Shown here: positions 1 through 11,099 of the stretch, in pieces
Layout: each line of letters begins with the position of its first letter
Position numbering within the stretch: the stretch's first letter is position 1
Assembly: GCA_002049455.2 (NCBI GenBank)
Contig: KV918873.1
Coordinates: 156,344-220,343, forward strand
Direction of reading: 5' to 3'
DNA length: 64,000 bases
From: Porphyra umbilicalis
Lineage: Eukaryota; Rhodophyta; Bangiophyceae; Bangiales; Bangiaceae
Program-made: the position numbers and the translations under genes
The notes under the pieces: model-generated
Told to the model about the DNA's origin: nothing
The model's database searches: none
The model's input: only the letters and a program-made list of their open reading frames with translations

Positions 1-1137
1 TCGGGCGCGTGAGCGCGCAACGACACGAAGGTCTCCGAGATGCCGCTGTAGGCCGCCACCCCCTTGACGACAAGCGCAGCCGCCACCTTGAGGGCGTCCA
101 GGTCGTCAGTAGCGGTCGCAACAAAGACGACTGAGCCCCCCCGCCCGTCAAGCAGCAGCTGACGACGAAGTTGGCCGCCCAAAGCAGCTCCCTGGCGGTG
201 TTGTCGTCGATGGCGCGGCGGACTGGTTGTTAAAAACAAAGCGCAGGAGGGGAAAACCGATCCAGAGAGCACGAAGAAGGGTTGCCGGATAGTAGGAGGT
301 GCCGAGCCGCCTAACAGAGGCAAAACCCCGCACTCCATACGAGCCCCACTCGTCGCCGTGCCCCGTCCACCGGTTCGGCGCACAACGAGCACACACCAGC
401 AAGACAAAGCAGAGCAAACAAAACGCCCGGCGACGTACTCGGTGCAGCGATCAAAAATGACAAACAGTGCGACATATAGGACTGGACGGTAGTGGTGCGA
501 GCGGCGGTGGAGTCCTAAAGACCGGGCAGTGCTAGCAGCCTGCCGCCACTGTTTGTGAGGGTGCTGGGCGGGTCCCCCTCAGACACGCCCGTGTTCCCCT
601 CCTCCTGCAGGGCCGTCTCCCCTGCCTCATCAGTCACCTGTGTCGCCTTGCTCCGGGGGGCATTGAACGCTTTCCTGCGAGGGGCAGGCAGTACGGTCGC
701 CTTGCGCTGACGGGCCTTGAATGGTCTTTTTGACGGAGCAGGCAGGACGAATGGCACGGTGACGCAAGCCTCGACCATCGCCCAGGAGTGGTTGCGACAC
801 TGGTAGACGACGCGGGTTTTGAACGTCTTTGCAAATATGCCTCCCGGGCAGGGCACCGGCGGCTAGCCTTGAAAGCGGCGGTCGCGCGCGAGAAAAGACC
901 GGTTCTCCTGGTCGGTCCATTCACCTCTCCGCCACGGGTCGCGCGCGTCCTTCGAACGATGGTGAAACGTCGCCGGGCGGCTCTGCTGCACATCGATGAC
1001 CAGCGCCGCTCTCTGAAGCGTATCGCCTGCTGCTCCGCCGCATAGGTGGGCAGCGCGGCTGCCCGCTGCTAGGAGACATCCCTTATCGCATCCAGGCGCC
1101 GGTCCTCCACTGCGTCGGCAAAATATCCAAGTGCCTG
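1..1137. other. Edge region without a recognised gene
   Basis: No recognisable gene lies here. On the minus strand an open stretch runs from about position 210 to the window edge and encodes a plausible, beta-strand-like segment (including SVVFVATATDDLDALK). It needs one frame change near 175, so it may be part of a decayed gene that continues beyond the window. Positions 500-990 are GC-rich and open in several frames with no family motif. Confidence 0.25.
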
Positions 1138-1731
1138 ATGGACTTTTTGCTGGCGCTACTCACCCAGGCCTTCATGAACATTGCGCGCACCAAGATTTAC
1201 AAGCTGTTAGGCCGCTACATCTTGGGGGCTATGTACCGGTACGAGTTTGCACGGTTGTGCGCCATGGTGGTGGCGGTGACGCGCATCGTCAGCGACGACT
1301 GTGACGTCAGCAGCGGTGTCGTCGTCATCCTCCAGCTCATCCGGGTCCTCACCGCTTCCTGGCGCCGTGCCAGCGGCGTCCATCCCGCTGACGGGCGGGA
1401 ACGTGCCGCGGCTGTCTTGCAGCTGTCTTTCTTTCTCTTGGCGCCGATGTACGCCGCACTCAAGCCCTTCGACCCCGAGACCAAGAAAGCGGGGGTGCTC
1501 AACCTCTATGTGTATGCATCCCTGTCGCATGTGCGTCAGGCCGTCGGTCAGGCGTTTCCCACGCTTGCGATGGTCTATCACGACAACATTGAGGGAACGA
1601 TTGCGGAGATGAACCGCAACGTCCCAAGCAGGCGGCTGCGATGGCGTCAGACACGGCGGCGGCAGCGCTGCTCGAGTTGGTCGGGGTTGTGCCCCTGCTC
1701 CAGTCCCTTGATGCCGAACCGGACCCGTTGA
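1138..1731 (+). CDS. Unknown protein fragment, possibly from a mobile element
   Basis: I do not recognise this gene. The ATG at 1138 opens 197 codons, but the same frame is open back to the TGA at 997-999, and the translated lead-in (including LLGDIPYRIQAPVLHC) looks as protein-like as what follows. The true start is therefore probably upstream and lost. The first ~160 residues are hydrophobic and helical, with a plausible fold and few low-complexity runs. From about 1625 the frame becomes Arg/Ser-rich, which suggests a frameshift and a truncated C-terminus. No catalytic motif, zinc finger or signal peptide is visible. In this repeat-rich setting an orphan piece of a transposon-encoded protein is likely, but that is inference. 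Confidence 0.35.
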   Translation: MDFLLALLTQAFMNIARTKIYKLLGRYILGAMYRYEFARLCAMVVAVTRIVSDDCDVSSGVVVILQLIRVLTASWRRASGVHPADGRERAAAVLQLSFFLLAPMYAALKPFDPETKKAGVLNLYVYASLSHVRQAVGQAFPTLAMVYHDNIEGTIAEMNRNVPSRRLRWRQTRRRQRCSSWSGLCPCSSPLMPNRTR

Positions 1732-2469
1732 AGAAGGACAACACTCACAATTTGTAGCTGAGCATGGAACGGACGCTGCAGCAAGAGCTTGAGGCCACAC
1801 ACTGTGCGGCCTCACACTGTGCGGCACAGCGCCGTATCTGTATGTGTGTTTGCGGTCTGATGCCTGCTGTCAGCGGCGTCGCTTCCAAGGCAATGAAGTA
1901 GCTCGCCGCCGGGACATCCGAATCAGACGAGGACGATGACGATACAGCGGATGAGGTTGCGCCGGGCTGGGCAATGATGGGACCTGCGGCGGCAGCGCCA
2001 CGCGCGGGGGGGCGCACCGGGGCGGCAGGGTCGACGTCGACGGGGTTGTCTTCGTCGTCGGCCGCGGTGGCGGCGGCGGCGGCGGCGGCGGCGACGGCGG
2101 CGGCGGCGGCTGTTGAACCCAATGGTATGAAGAGAACCCACCCGACCGCTATCGGCTCAGGCAGCAAACTGCATCTTCTTCGAACTGGGCTCGTCGGATG
2201 TCATCTCTTTCGCATGAGAGCCGAAGACAGATCAGAGACCGGCCTTCACTTGGAGTCGACTCAAGGGCATCTCGCCTGTTCAGTAGGTGTCATGCGCTGA
2301 TTGGCCCACATCCACTTCCGCAGGAAGAACTGAGGACGTGGAAGCAGTAAGTGCGTTCTTTTCCAACCCCACTGCCGGCCACCGCAACAGCCAATAGAAA
2401 GCCGAAATTGTTGGACCAATCCAATCAGGTGGCTTCCTGGGCCCTGAAATCCAAAAGAGCCGCTGGAGG
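1732..2469. other. Gene-free stretch with a GCG/GCC tract
   Basis: No convincing gene. A short trinucleotide tract (GGC/GCG units) lies at about 2066-2112 and would give poly-Ala or poly-Arg in any frame. The remainder is non-repetitive with no recognisable motif. Confidence 0.5.
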
Positions 2470-2623
2470 CGGTCTTAACTAGGCGTGGTGTGGTGGCGAC
2501 GCCGTCGGCAGCGATCGTAGTCGCATCGACCAGTTCGTGTTTATACCCGCTGACAACCGGAAGGGCACCTTCTATTATTTAATCACGGATGTTTGTATAA
2601 ATATTCTAGCCTGCGGATCTGGT
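2470..2623. repeat. Duplicated 5' flank of the ATAD2-like gene
   Basis: This segment is a diverged copy of 5825-5955, the upstream edge of the first ATAD2-like gene. Shared blocks, in order, are CATCGACC, TTTATACCCGCTG, a pair of A/T-rich words around ATCACGGA-GTTTGTAT, and TAGCCTGCG-ATCTGG. No AAA coding sequence follows on the minus strand here, so it is a promoter-region fragment left by duplication or by loss of a third gene copy. The copy ends at the insertion point of the MITE at 2624. Confidence 0.7.
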
Positions 2624-2756
2624 ACAGTGCGTTCTCGTTATAAGAGACAGCTGATTCGGCTCAATACGAAGAAAAAGTGGCCCACACGGACTGGAATGGA
2701 TGACACGCGACCCATATTCTTTTGTAAACGATTCTCTTATAACGAGAACGCACTGT
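2624..2756. mobile_element. MITE with 24-bp perfect terminal inverted repeats
   Basis: The ends are exact inverted repeats: ACAGTGCGTTCTCGTTATAA plus GAGA at 2624-2647, and its reverse complement at 2733-2756. The element is about 133 bp and has no coding capacity. The CAGT start and the CTCGTTATAA core resemble termini of pogo/Tc1-mariner elements. A clean TA target duplication is not seen; TCTG flanks both sides and is a weak alternative. The homologous unoccupied sequence at about 5950-5966 shows that the MITE entered an existing repeat. Confidence 0.75.
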
Positions 2757-3044
2757 CTGACGTGGCACATGAATTTCTAATCTGAGAAATCATTGTGTGA
2801 AGAACTCGTACAGACATTTGCTTGGCTTGGGTGCTGTTTCCAGCAGGACATCAGGAGCGCCCCGGCGGGAACGGAAAATACCGCCGACCACGCGAGGCTG
2901 TCCCGAGGCGAGCCGTGATTTTCTTTTCCGGTGGGGATGAAATTAAGCCTTTATCAGAGCAGCCGACGCGATGGAGCGGCGACGCCTGTGCACACCCCCT
3001 GGCGCGGGCCCAGATGCGTGCAGCCAAGCGGGACAGACCACGCG

Positions 3045-3275
3045 ACCGTTGGCAGCGGCGCTGTGTCGCCACACCGGGAGAGGCGTTGCCGGATTGTCGA
3101 CATCTCGCTTGACAGTTCTTGCAAAAGAGGAATTACAAACACGCAAGACGTGGAAATCTCCCTTCACAGACGGTATACAGTGGTGTAAACATACGCGGGG
3201 ATCCGTACAGTACCGGTATACCGTCACGTGACGACCTCGGCCAATCGCATCCACGCTACGTCGGCACACCGTGCC
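3045..3275. repeat. Dispersed hairpin repeat, copy A
   Basis: Closely related to 28807-29030. Shared landmarks are CCGGATTGTCGACA, TTGACAGTTCTTGCAAAAGA, AAGACGTGGAA, CATACGCGGGGATCC, CGGTATACCGTC and a CCAATC box followed by CTACGTCGG. Inside it GACGGTATAC (3169-3178) is mirrored by GTATACCGTC (3216-3225), giving a stem of 10 bp. It has no coding potential and is probably a non-autonomous mobile element. Confidence 0.7.
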
Positions 3276-3368
3276 ACGCGCACGGACCACCCACTCGCAG
3301 GAGCAATGGACGGTCGACGCACGCCGCTCGGCTGCGGCGGTTTGTGGCTGCCACACCCCCCCCCCACC

Positions 3369-4629
3369 CTACATGTTGCAGTGGCAAACGGGAAGGGTGC
3401 TGCGCTTGCCCCGCTCCGCTCGGGGTGTCGGCGCGGTCGACGCCTCGTCCGACGGTTGGACAGGCGTCTCGTCAGTCGCGGCTCGTGTGCCACGCGGCGC
3501 GCCAGACGCGTCACTGTCTATGGCGGGACCACGGGCGCCGCGGTTGCCTTCGCGGGGGCGGTCAGCGTTCGTGTCGCGGCAACCGGCGCGGTGCCCCACA
3601 GGTGCGGCAGCAGCCACACCGTCCGGTGCGTGCGAGGCCGACCGAGCGGCACGTGCGCCACCGAGGGACGTGCGGCCGCCGCTCACAGACAGCTGGTCGA
3701 TGGCCGCCAGCACCGTCACCACCCACGCGTCGATCCCGTGCGCCACAGGCGCTGCCTCGTGTACGCTCGCGACGGCGTCGAGGAGCTGCTGAAAAACGCG
3801 CTCCATCTCGTCCACTGGTGCGTGCGTGAGGTGCACGCCGTCCAACGCCACGTCCAAGTCGGTGACGCGGGCACGCGCGACGCCGGTCTTGTGCCTGCGC
3901 ACGACCGCCTTGAGCGCGTCGACGACCGGGCACCAGTACTGCCGCCGCCGCTGCTCCGACGCCTCGTCCATGCGCACGACCGTCGACCACGTCGGCGCCC
4001 ACGCGTTTGTCACGTCCTCAGTCGCGTTGGCAATGCCGAGCACCAACACGGACGTGTCGACGGGGATGCGGGCCAGCACGCTGCGCAGCAGCGCGGTGGG
4101 CGGCCCGCCGGCGGCGGCGGCAAATTCGGCCATCCACATCTCGGCGTAGGGCATGTAGAGGACCGACGGCGCGACGCGGACGGCCGCCGCCACCGTGGAC
4201 AGCAGCAGCGGTAGCTGCCCGTCGGTGCCACTCGCAGTGAGGGAGAGGAAGCCGACGTCAAACACGGGCAGGGACTGCAGGCGGCACAGCACCGCAGCCC
4301 CAACCAGCGACTGCCCCATGCCCGCATGCCCCGCAATGCAGAGGCGATGCGGGAGGACCGGCCACGCGGCGAGCATGGCGGCGGCAGACGCACTCGACGT
4401 CGGCCCGTCACGGCCTGGGTGGCCCCTCGGCGCCGGGGGTGATCAGCTTGTCCCGCGGAAAGCGCGTGTCGAGGACCCCCACCACCCGCGACACGGCGGC
4501 TCGAGGAGCGCGCTCAGGCGCAACGGCAGCGGCCGGTGCAGCGCCGGGGATCCCCCGCCCGGCGGACTGCGCTCGGGAGGCCAGCGCCACGTCCCAGTCC
4601 GCGTGCGTCACGTCTGGGAGCGGCGGCGG

Positions 4630-4661
<32 letters not shown>

Positions 4662-5862
4662 CCGCACCACCCCCGACTTCGCCGGGTCTGTGGCGGCGGT
4701 CGCCACCGCCTCGAGCCACTGCGGGTCGGTCCGGCGCCACGCGCAGCACACGGCTTCGGTGGCAGGCCCCGGATTTCCGCTCCCGACCAGCCGTCTGTGC
4801 GTCGGACGACGTACGAGACCGCCGTCTCGTCTGCCGACGTGCCTGCGTGCAACTCCATCAGCCGCCGGCGGTCGGACGCGTCGGGCAGCTGAAAGTCGAG
4901 CTCCAAGTCAAACCGGCCCGGACGCCGAAACGCCGAGTCCAACAGGTCCACCTGGTTGGTCGCGGCGAGGACCAACACGCGACCGCGCGAGCGAAAGCCG
5001 TCGAGCAAGGCGAGAAGGGTGTTGACGACCCGCGAGTGGTCGCGGTTGTCGTCCCGCGTCGCCGCGAGGGCGTCGACTTGGTCGAAAAACAAGATGGACG
5101 GGGCCGCCGCGGTCGCAGCGTCAAACAGGCGGCGCAGGCGGCGCTCGCCCTCGCCGACGTACTTGGAGAGGATTTCGCCGCCGCGGATGAGGTACAGAGG
5201 CACGGGGGCGCCACCATTGGCCGCCCGCGCGTGCGAGGCGAGCACCCGGACGCTCAGCGTCTTGTCCGTCCCGGGCGGACCGGTCAGCAGCACACCCCGG
5301 GGAAAGGGCAGGGGCCGCCCGACACCTCCTCCGCGCGGCGTGGCGGTGAGCAGCGCCAGCACTTCGCGCAGCCGCAACACGTGCGCGTCGTGCCCCGCCA
5401 CCGTTGCCCACGGGAGCGGGGCGGGGGGCTCGGGCTCGGGAAAAATACCCTTCTCGCCCCGCCGGCGGCGCTTGGTCGCCCGCCCGACACTGACCGGTCG
5501 GTGCGGGCGCGCTTGGCCCCGAGGAGCGCACCGGCGAGCCACCCGGTCGACGGGCGGGGGGGGGGCACGCGGTTGGCGGCGCTCGCGGCACTCGCCGGCG
5601 GCAGGGTGTGGAGGCGCCCGTCCAAGCGCGACGCCACGTCTCGCACGGCGGCAAGCGCCGCGCGTTCCCGCGCGGAACGACCACCCCGAGGCGTGCCGCG
5701 CGGCGAGGGCGACGCGGAGACATGGTGCTGCAGACGGGTGGCAAAAGACAGGGCGGCGGCACCGCGCGCACCCCGCGCGCCGCCGAGCGAGCCGCGCGGT
5801 CTCGCACGAGGGCGCCTCGGTGTGACGTCGACGCCCGTCGGCGGCGGTCGCAGTAGTCTCAT
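3369..5862 (-). pseudogene. ATAD2/Yta7-like double AAA ATPase, copy 1, frame-disrupted
   Basis: ATAD2/Yta7-type proteins are nuclear hexameric AAA ATPases that act on histones and chromatin. Read from 5862 downward there is an Arg-rich N-terminus with KRART and KRRRR basic clusters, then a first AAA domain (about 5420-4700) with Walker A GPPGTDKT, Walker B LFFDQVDA, sensor-1 ATNQVD and the RRPGRFD box. A second, degenerate AAA domain (about 4360-3960) has GHAGMGQS in place of Walker A and LYMPYAEMW in place of Walker B, as in ATAD2. No bromodomain is recognisable in the tail. The P-loop Gly is Asp and the Walker B Glu is Gln, so hydrolysis by domain 1 is doubtful. The frame shifts near 5500, near 4765 (one base short), at the C29 tract and near 4425. 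The real start is uncertain because the TATA-like box lies only 11 bp upstream of the first ATG. It could be a pseudogene or an error-rich sequence of a real gene. Confidence 0.75.
4635..4663. repeat. C29 homopolymer
   Basis: Twenty-nine consecutive C on the plus strand, inside the linker between the two AAA domains of copy 1, where it encodes poly-Gly on the coding strand. The reading frame differs on its two sides. Confidence 0.95.
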
Positions 5863-5872
5863 CGACCGGTCC

Positions 5873-5882
5873 GTATTTATAC
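5873..5882 (-). promoter_or_regulatory. TATA-like box upstream of ATAD2-like copy 1
   Basis: GTATAAATAC on the minus strand. The surrounding words are conserved in the duplicated fragment at 2538-2550, which supports a functional 5' flank. It is only 11 bp from the first ATG at 5862, so transcripts would probably use a later start codon. Confidence 0.4.
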
Positions 5883-6164
5883 CCGCTGTCGACAGGGGGG
5901 GCAGCGGCTAATTTTTAACCACGGAAGTTTGTATTCATACGGTAGCCTGCGAATCTGGCAGTGGCACGTGTGGTGGCAGATGCTGGTTGCAGACGGTCCC
6001 GTCCCAACATCCGCTTTGGCATCATGAACCGGCCCCTGAGCCCTGAGCCAATGAAACAGTGAGTTTGCTGACGCACCTAGGTCCGAGTTTTGTGAGAAGC
6101 ACAGTAACACCCCGCCCCCTGCGCGTCCGCCCCCCCCCCCCTGCCTCCCCCACCCGTCCGCCCC

Positions 6165-6540
6165 CGTCCCCACGTCTCTGTCCTTTGCTGCAGCCTTCCC
6201 CACGTCTCTGTCCTTGGCTGCAGCCTTCCCCGCCCGCCTCCCCCCCTCCCTCCCCCCTGCTCCACCCTCGACGCCCGCCCAATGTCTTGTGTTTAGAAAC
6301 CCCCCGTGTCTCATATCCCTAGAGGTTCCTCATCACCGCACGTGTCATACGCCTCCTCTGCAAAGCGTTCACAGCTACACGCGCTCCCTTGGCTGTGTAC
6401 CCCACAGGCGTCCTGGGGGGGGGGCTTGGATCACTAGCGACGCGCAGGGATCCCCCCGGGCCGCACCCCGGTAGGTGGTTGCGTCGTGGGGGGGGCTTGG
6501 GTGCCCAGCGACGCGCAGGGGTCCCCCCGGGCCGCACCGC
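6165..6540. repeat. Two short tandem duplications
   Basis: A 30-bp unit (containing CACGTCTCTGTCC and CTGCAGCCTTCC) is repeated at 6169 and 6199. A ~48-bp block containing AGCGACGCGCAGG and CCCCCCGGGCCGCACC is repeated at 6422 and 6492, a period of 70. They lie between the two ATAD2-like genes; no gene is visible from 5955 to 6700. Confidence 0.7.
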
Positions 6541-6701
6541 GGAAGCCGCGACGGGGTGGTTGTTTTTGCAAATATATTTTTTTGTAGCCCACCAGGCTAC
6601 CATAAAACCAACGGTACATCACCCCATCCGGGGTGGGGTGCCCTGCGGGTGCCCACTCGCGTCCACCTGCGCAAAGCCCCCCCGCCGGTTGGTGTGTGTG
6701 T

Positions 6702-9227
6702 CTAGACACCTCGCGAGCGCTTTGCCGGCCGTCCACGTCCACGAGAGCCGTCAGCGGCGCCGTCGCCGCCGCCGCCGCCGCCACCATTGTGCGTGTCGTC
6801 GCTGGCGACACCGTCGGCGTTGTTTGCGCCGACACTCGGCGCTTTGCCGTCGAGCGCGACGGTGGCCGCCAAAAGGCTCGCCCACAGGTCCCCCCCGTCT
6901 GGACTGGCATGCACAGGAGGGCGCGGAGACCTCAAACACCTGCTCCATTGCGTCGACGCTCCACTCCGCCGACTGAGTCAGCAACGCCTCCAACCGTGCG
7001 TGTACGGCCTTCATGGCGACTGGCAGGCGCACATCTAGCCCTCGCTTCACGGCAAACGTTTTGAGGCACGCCTTGACAATGTGGGCCCAGTCGTGGCGGC
7101 GCTGCGCATCCGTGGCGCATTTGAAAGAAAAGGTGGAGGGGAAACTGGCCAGCAACGCAGGACGGGCGCGCCCACCCGTTGTGGCCAGAACCAGGAGCGG
7201 CGTGCCGACGGGCACGTCCCGGAGCGCCGCCTCAAAAACGCACGAGTCCGTAGAGTCCCCCGCCGACGGGTCGTCCACCCACAAGTCTGCGTGGGGGATG
7301 AAGAGCACGGCCGGCGCGGCGCACGTGGCGGCGTAAATCGTCTCTGCCAGCCGCTGCTGGGGGGTGCGCGCCCCAGCCCCACGTGTGAGCGACACAAAGC
7401 CCTCTTCATAGATCGGCATTGGTGTCAGCGCATGCAGAACCGCACCCGCGACGGTGCCTGGGCACATCCCCTCGTCCCCGTCAATGAGCAGTCGCTGGGG
7501 CAAAACGGGAAGGTCCTTGGCCAAGGCTCTGAACCCAGTGTCCGCGCCGCACCCAACCGCCGCTGCGGCGGCGCAACGCCCAGGCACCGACGGGAGCCGC
7601 TGGACGGGAAAGTGGCGAACGAGAAACGCCCGCACGTCGGCCAGCGTCGATGCCAGCAGCAGCGCCACGCGTTTCGGGAGCGGCCGCCGCAGGGGCGGCG
7701 GCGCCCCGAGCCGCGTGGACTGTTCGCGCCGATAGAGGGTGTCCTGCCAGTCGAAACGCACGTCGGCAGTGTCGTCGGCAGCCTCCTCAATCGAGTCGGG
7801 CCACCCCGGAAACCGCCGCGCGAGGACGGTCGTGGCGGCGTTGTCACAGAGGCCAGCGAGCTCGGCCCCCGACCAGTCGTCGGTGTGGGCGGCGATCCAG
7901 GCCGCGTCCGCGGCGTCCATGTGCACGCCCTCTGCGGCGGCCGACACGCGCATGATAGCCGCGCGGCCGGCCGCGTCGGGGAGCCCAAAGCGCAGCTCCG
8001 TATCAAACCGGCCGGGCCGACGAAACGCGCGATCGATCAGGTCGACACGGTTCGTCGCCGCCACAACCAACACCCGGTCCCGCCGCACCAACCCGTCCAG
8101 GAGTGCCAACAGCGTGGCGATCATCGGGATCGACTCTTGGCGCCCGTCGGTGCGCGCGGCCGCGATTGCGTCAAACTCGTCGAAAAAATGATGGACGGCT
8201 GCGCGGCGGTGGCGGCGTCAATCACACGCCGGACGCGCTGTTCTCCCTCACCAATAAACTTAGAGAGGAGCTCGCCGCCATTGACGACCCACAGGGGCAC
8301 CGTGGTGCCCCCATTGAGCGCCTTGGCACGGCCCGCCAGCAGGCGGACGGCCAGCGTCTTGCCCGTCCCGGGGGGGCCCGTCAACAAAACCCCATTCTTG
8401 GTCGAGGCCCCCGCCGCCCGTCACGCGTCGGGCATTAGGAGGACAGCGAGGGCGACTTTAAGGGCGTCCACGTTGGCCGCTTGGCCGGCAAGCGCGTCCT
8501 ATCTCGGCGTATCGTCGGGCAGTTTCAGCAACTCGGGCGGTGGCGTCGTCGATCGCGGTGAGTCGGGGGACGCGCGGCGCCCGTTGTCGGGCGTGCGAGT
8601 GCGGTGGCGCTGCCGTCGCTGCGGCGGTGGCTGCTCCTCCTCCTGGTGCTGTGGACGCGGAGGGAGCGGGCCAGCCAACAACGAACAAAAGGAACCATAA
8701 TACATCGCCGAAATGTTCTGGGCGCCGCCCGTGGCAGGTGATCGGGGGGGGGGGTGGTGGGCGGGGCCTCGGGCGGGGCCTCGGTGCGTCTGCCACCCCG
8801 AGCGCCGGCACTTCGGCCGGCAGTGGGGGGGGTGCAGGCGGGCGTGCCCCGGCAGACGACAGCGGGAGGCGCCCAAGGACGGCCCGCCGGCCCCCCCTGC
8901 CCCGAGCGGGCGCGGCTGCGCCGCCCACGCCGCGCGGACCAGCGTCGGGGGGGGGGGCACCCCAGCGCCCGCGCGGTCGCCACCGGCACCGTCATCTCGC
9001 GTGGCACGCGCCTTGCCGACCGTGTTGACAAGCGAGGAGAGCCGCCGCCACGTCACGAGGGGGGGGGGGGGGGGGGGGGGGGGCGCCCGACCGACGCGGC
9101 CACGGGGGCAGTGGGGGTGGGGTGGGAGGAGGGTGTCGCTGCCTGGACCACCGCGCTGTCCGTCTTTTGCCCCGACCCACAGCGCCAACAAATCATTTAT
9201 AGGGGCTCGCGCCCGCGGGACGACCAA
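6702..9227 (-). pseudogene. ATAD2/Yta7-like double AAA ATPase, copy 2, frame-disrupted
   Basis: Paralogue of the 3369-5862 gene with the same domain order and orientation, so the pair arose by tandem duplication. AAA domain 1 (about 8460-7830) has an intact Walker A GPPGTGKT, sensor ATNRVD and RRPGRFD. The degenerate second AAA domain (about 7540-7130) has GDEGMCPG and LFIPHADLW, typical of ATAD2. The C-terminus in the best frame ends with RGRGRPAKRSR, an AT-hook-like basic motif. Damage in the AAA frame: TAG at about 8502, TGA at about 8422, and a one-base loss in an A6 run (8185-8190) that falls in the codons just before the Walker B acidic pair; another shift lies near 6900. The N-terminal part is Pro/Arg-rich and contains a G25 tract. 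A TATA-like CTATAAATG (9194-9202) lies inside the first ATG reading frame, so the true start is unclear. A pseudogene is more likely than for copy 1. Confidence 0.75.
9059..9083. repeat. G25 homopolymer
   Basis: Twenty-five G on the plus strand, poly-Pro codons on the minus strand, in the N-terminal part of ATAD2-like copy 2. Confidence 0.9.
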
Positions 9228-10599
9228 TTGCGATAGACCGACAGCCCAGGCTCATCAACAGGAATGCAGCCGTGCCCATACCAGAAACCACGACCGCCAG
9301 TCTCGAGGGCCCTGTGGCAGAGCCGTTCAATACCACAGTCGGTGTTTGCACCCACCACCCATATAATGCCGTACTGTCTGTCCCTGGCGCAATTCTGGAT
9401 CAGCGACGCAAAGCTGGATCACCGTAATCGTCGATTCCAGCTCATTTGCCCGTCTTGTACTGCTGTTTCTCTCTACTGCAGCGCTGCTACAAAAAGACAA
9501 CAGCGGCGGGAGAGAAATATATCAACAGAAAGCCCAGAGGAAGGCGCATCTTTTGCTGTTATCGCTGATCCCCCAATTCTGTCCTTATCGACCAGGAACG
9601 GTTCCTGGCGTACGGTTCTTGTGGAACTGGCCATCTGTTGGTTAAACGCAGCCGTAAACAGGTGCTCAGCACGAATCTGAGACGTCCTGTTGGCTCTCCC
9701 ACCGCCACTTCCGAGCAAATCAGAGATCCTTCTTTTTCTCGAAATTTTCTTCCGATCCCTTCCGTGCCAAGGCAGCAACCGGCCCGCAATCGTTGGGATA
9801 TCGAGATTTTCTGGCAGATACGCAGAAAAGTGCAGAAAAACGCAGGCGTCGATTGTGCGATTGGGAGCCGTACGGGCACATTCTGTAAAGATCGGGCCGG
9901 ACGTGCACTGCTGTCGGACTGCTCGACCAATGAGAGATCTGCATTCATTGCCGTTCCACCACCATTTCTGGGCGATGAGGACAGAATTGGGGGATCAGCA
10001 ATATGTGCCCTCGTATGCTCGAAAAAAATCGGAGACGGTCGGGGTGGCGATGGTGGAGGCCGTTCTGTTGGTGTCAAGTGCCCGTACCATGGCAGATCCG
10101 ACCGATCGACCACGGTCGGGACCACAAACCGTTGATTCGGCGCGGTGATCGGGGGCACTACTCCTCCCGGCTGGCACTCATCCGCGAGCGCGCACTTTCT
10201 CGCCGTCTCGTCCACTCGTTGCTGCAAAGTGCCCGCGCGCGAGCCCTTCCGTCAACGCCCCCTGTCTGTGCCAAGGACAGGAGCCTCTCAGTCCACAAGT
10301 GGGCACCCGGTCGTGCCCGAGGGCCGACTGGGGCGATCTCCTCGCCCTCTGTAACCGGTGGCAGTGCCGCTCAACGGCCACGACTCATCTGTCACCCACC
10401 ACCACACCACCACCGCACAACGACCACCCATTCCCGCCCCCTGCTCACTTTTTTTTCCACCACGCAACGCGTCTTGCGTGCGCTGAGGGTCATTCTACAC
10501 CAGCCCAAACGCCCCGATCGTCGGAACGCTGAACGGCCATATCGACATCCCATTGGGCAACGTGGCCTCGGCTGGGATGCTTTGCCAATGGAATTTCAA
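9228..10599. other. Gene-free stretch with an inverted repeat
   Basis: No family-level gene is visible. An inverted repeat pairs 9563-9600 with 9964-9999 around the word GCTGATCCCCCAATTCTGTC. The interior is AT-richer than its surroundings. From 10380 to 10470 the sequence is rich in CCACCA words. It may contain a fold-back type element, but no target duplication was found. Confidence 0.45.
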
Positions 10600-11099
10600 C
10601 ATGCGGGAGACGCGTATCCTAGTGCTACCTCAAATGCGCGTCAACAGGGGGTGGTGTGGGCAGCGTTTGCAAGGGCGGCGCCTCGCCCGTGCGAGTGGCT
10701 CGGCCGCTCGCAATGACAAAAGACGCACACACACGAGCAGCAAGGCGCTGGGGGGTCATGAGCACCCCTTGTGTGGGGTTGACACAATGGGTGGCAGTCA
10801 TGGAGGAGTCGACTTCCAGTGCCTCTGTCTGTCCGCCCACAATTCCATTTGTATTTGTTACCTGTCCAAGGCGGGCAAAGCTTATCGGAATATCCGGTGA
10901 GAACAGAGGCACGGTCATCTGGGAGCAAAAGTACAAAGACTTAGATCTACTACCGAGTTGTTGCTGCTGGTGCAGGTCCCACTGGGCCGCCTACAGTGAG
11001 CGCGGCGAGGGTGTCGTCAGACGCCACATTCGCCCGGTGCCATTCGACTGAACAGCGGGCCCGCCGGATCCCATCGTATGCTTGACATACAGTACGCAG
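10600..11099. repeat. Long direct repeat, copy 1 (~500 bp)
   Basis: Matches 17343-17830 in the same orientation, about nine bases in ten by eye, with small indels. It contains one copy of the CGGATAATCCG-type block (palindrome here CGGAATATCCG, 10886-10896). On the minus strand both copies keep short open frames, one with a Cys/His-containing end (ARCSVEWHRANVA here, ARCSVAWHRANVA in copy 2). The two copies bracket the ParB-methyltransferase-SET gene. Confidence 0.85.
10862..10944 (-). promoter_or_regulatory. Conserved palindrome block, copy 1
   Basis: Minus-strand reading contains CCAGATGACCGTG, GTTCTCACCGGAT and the imperfect dyad CGGATATTCCG (10886-10896). It is part of the direct repeat. 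The same block occurs at 16190-16262, 17590-17664 and 18287-18352. Confidence 0.6.

Noticed and set aside
1-230. Third AAA ATPase copy at the left edge
   Set aside because: The phrase DALKVA recurs in ATAD2-like copy 2, but no Walker or arginine-finger motif is seen and the surrounding residues do not align.
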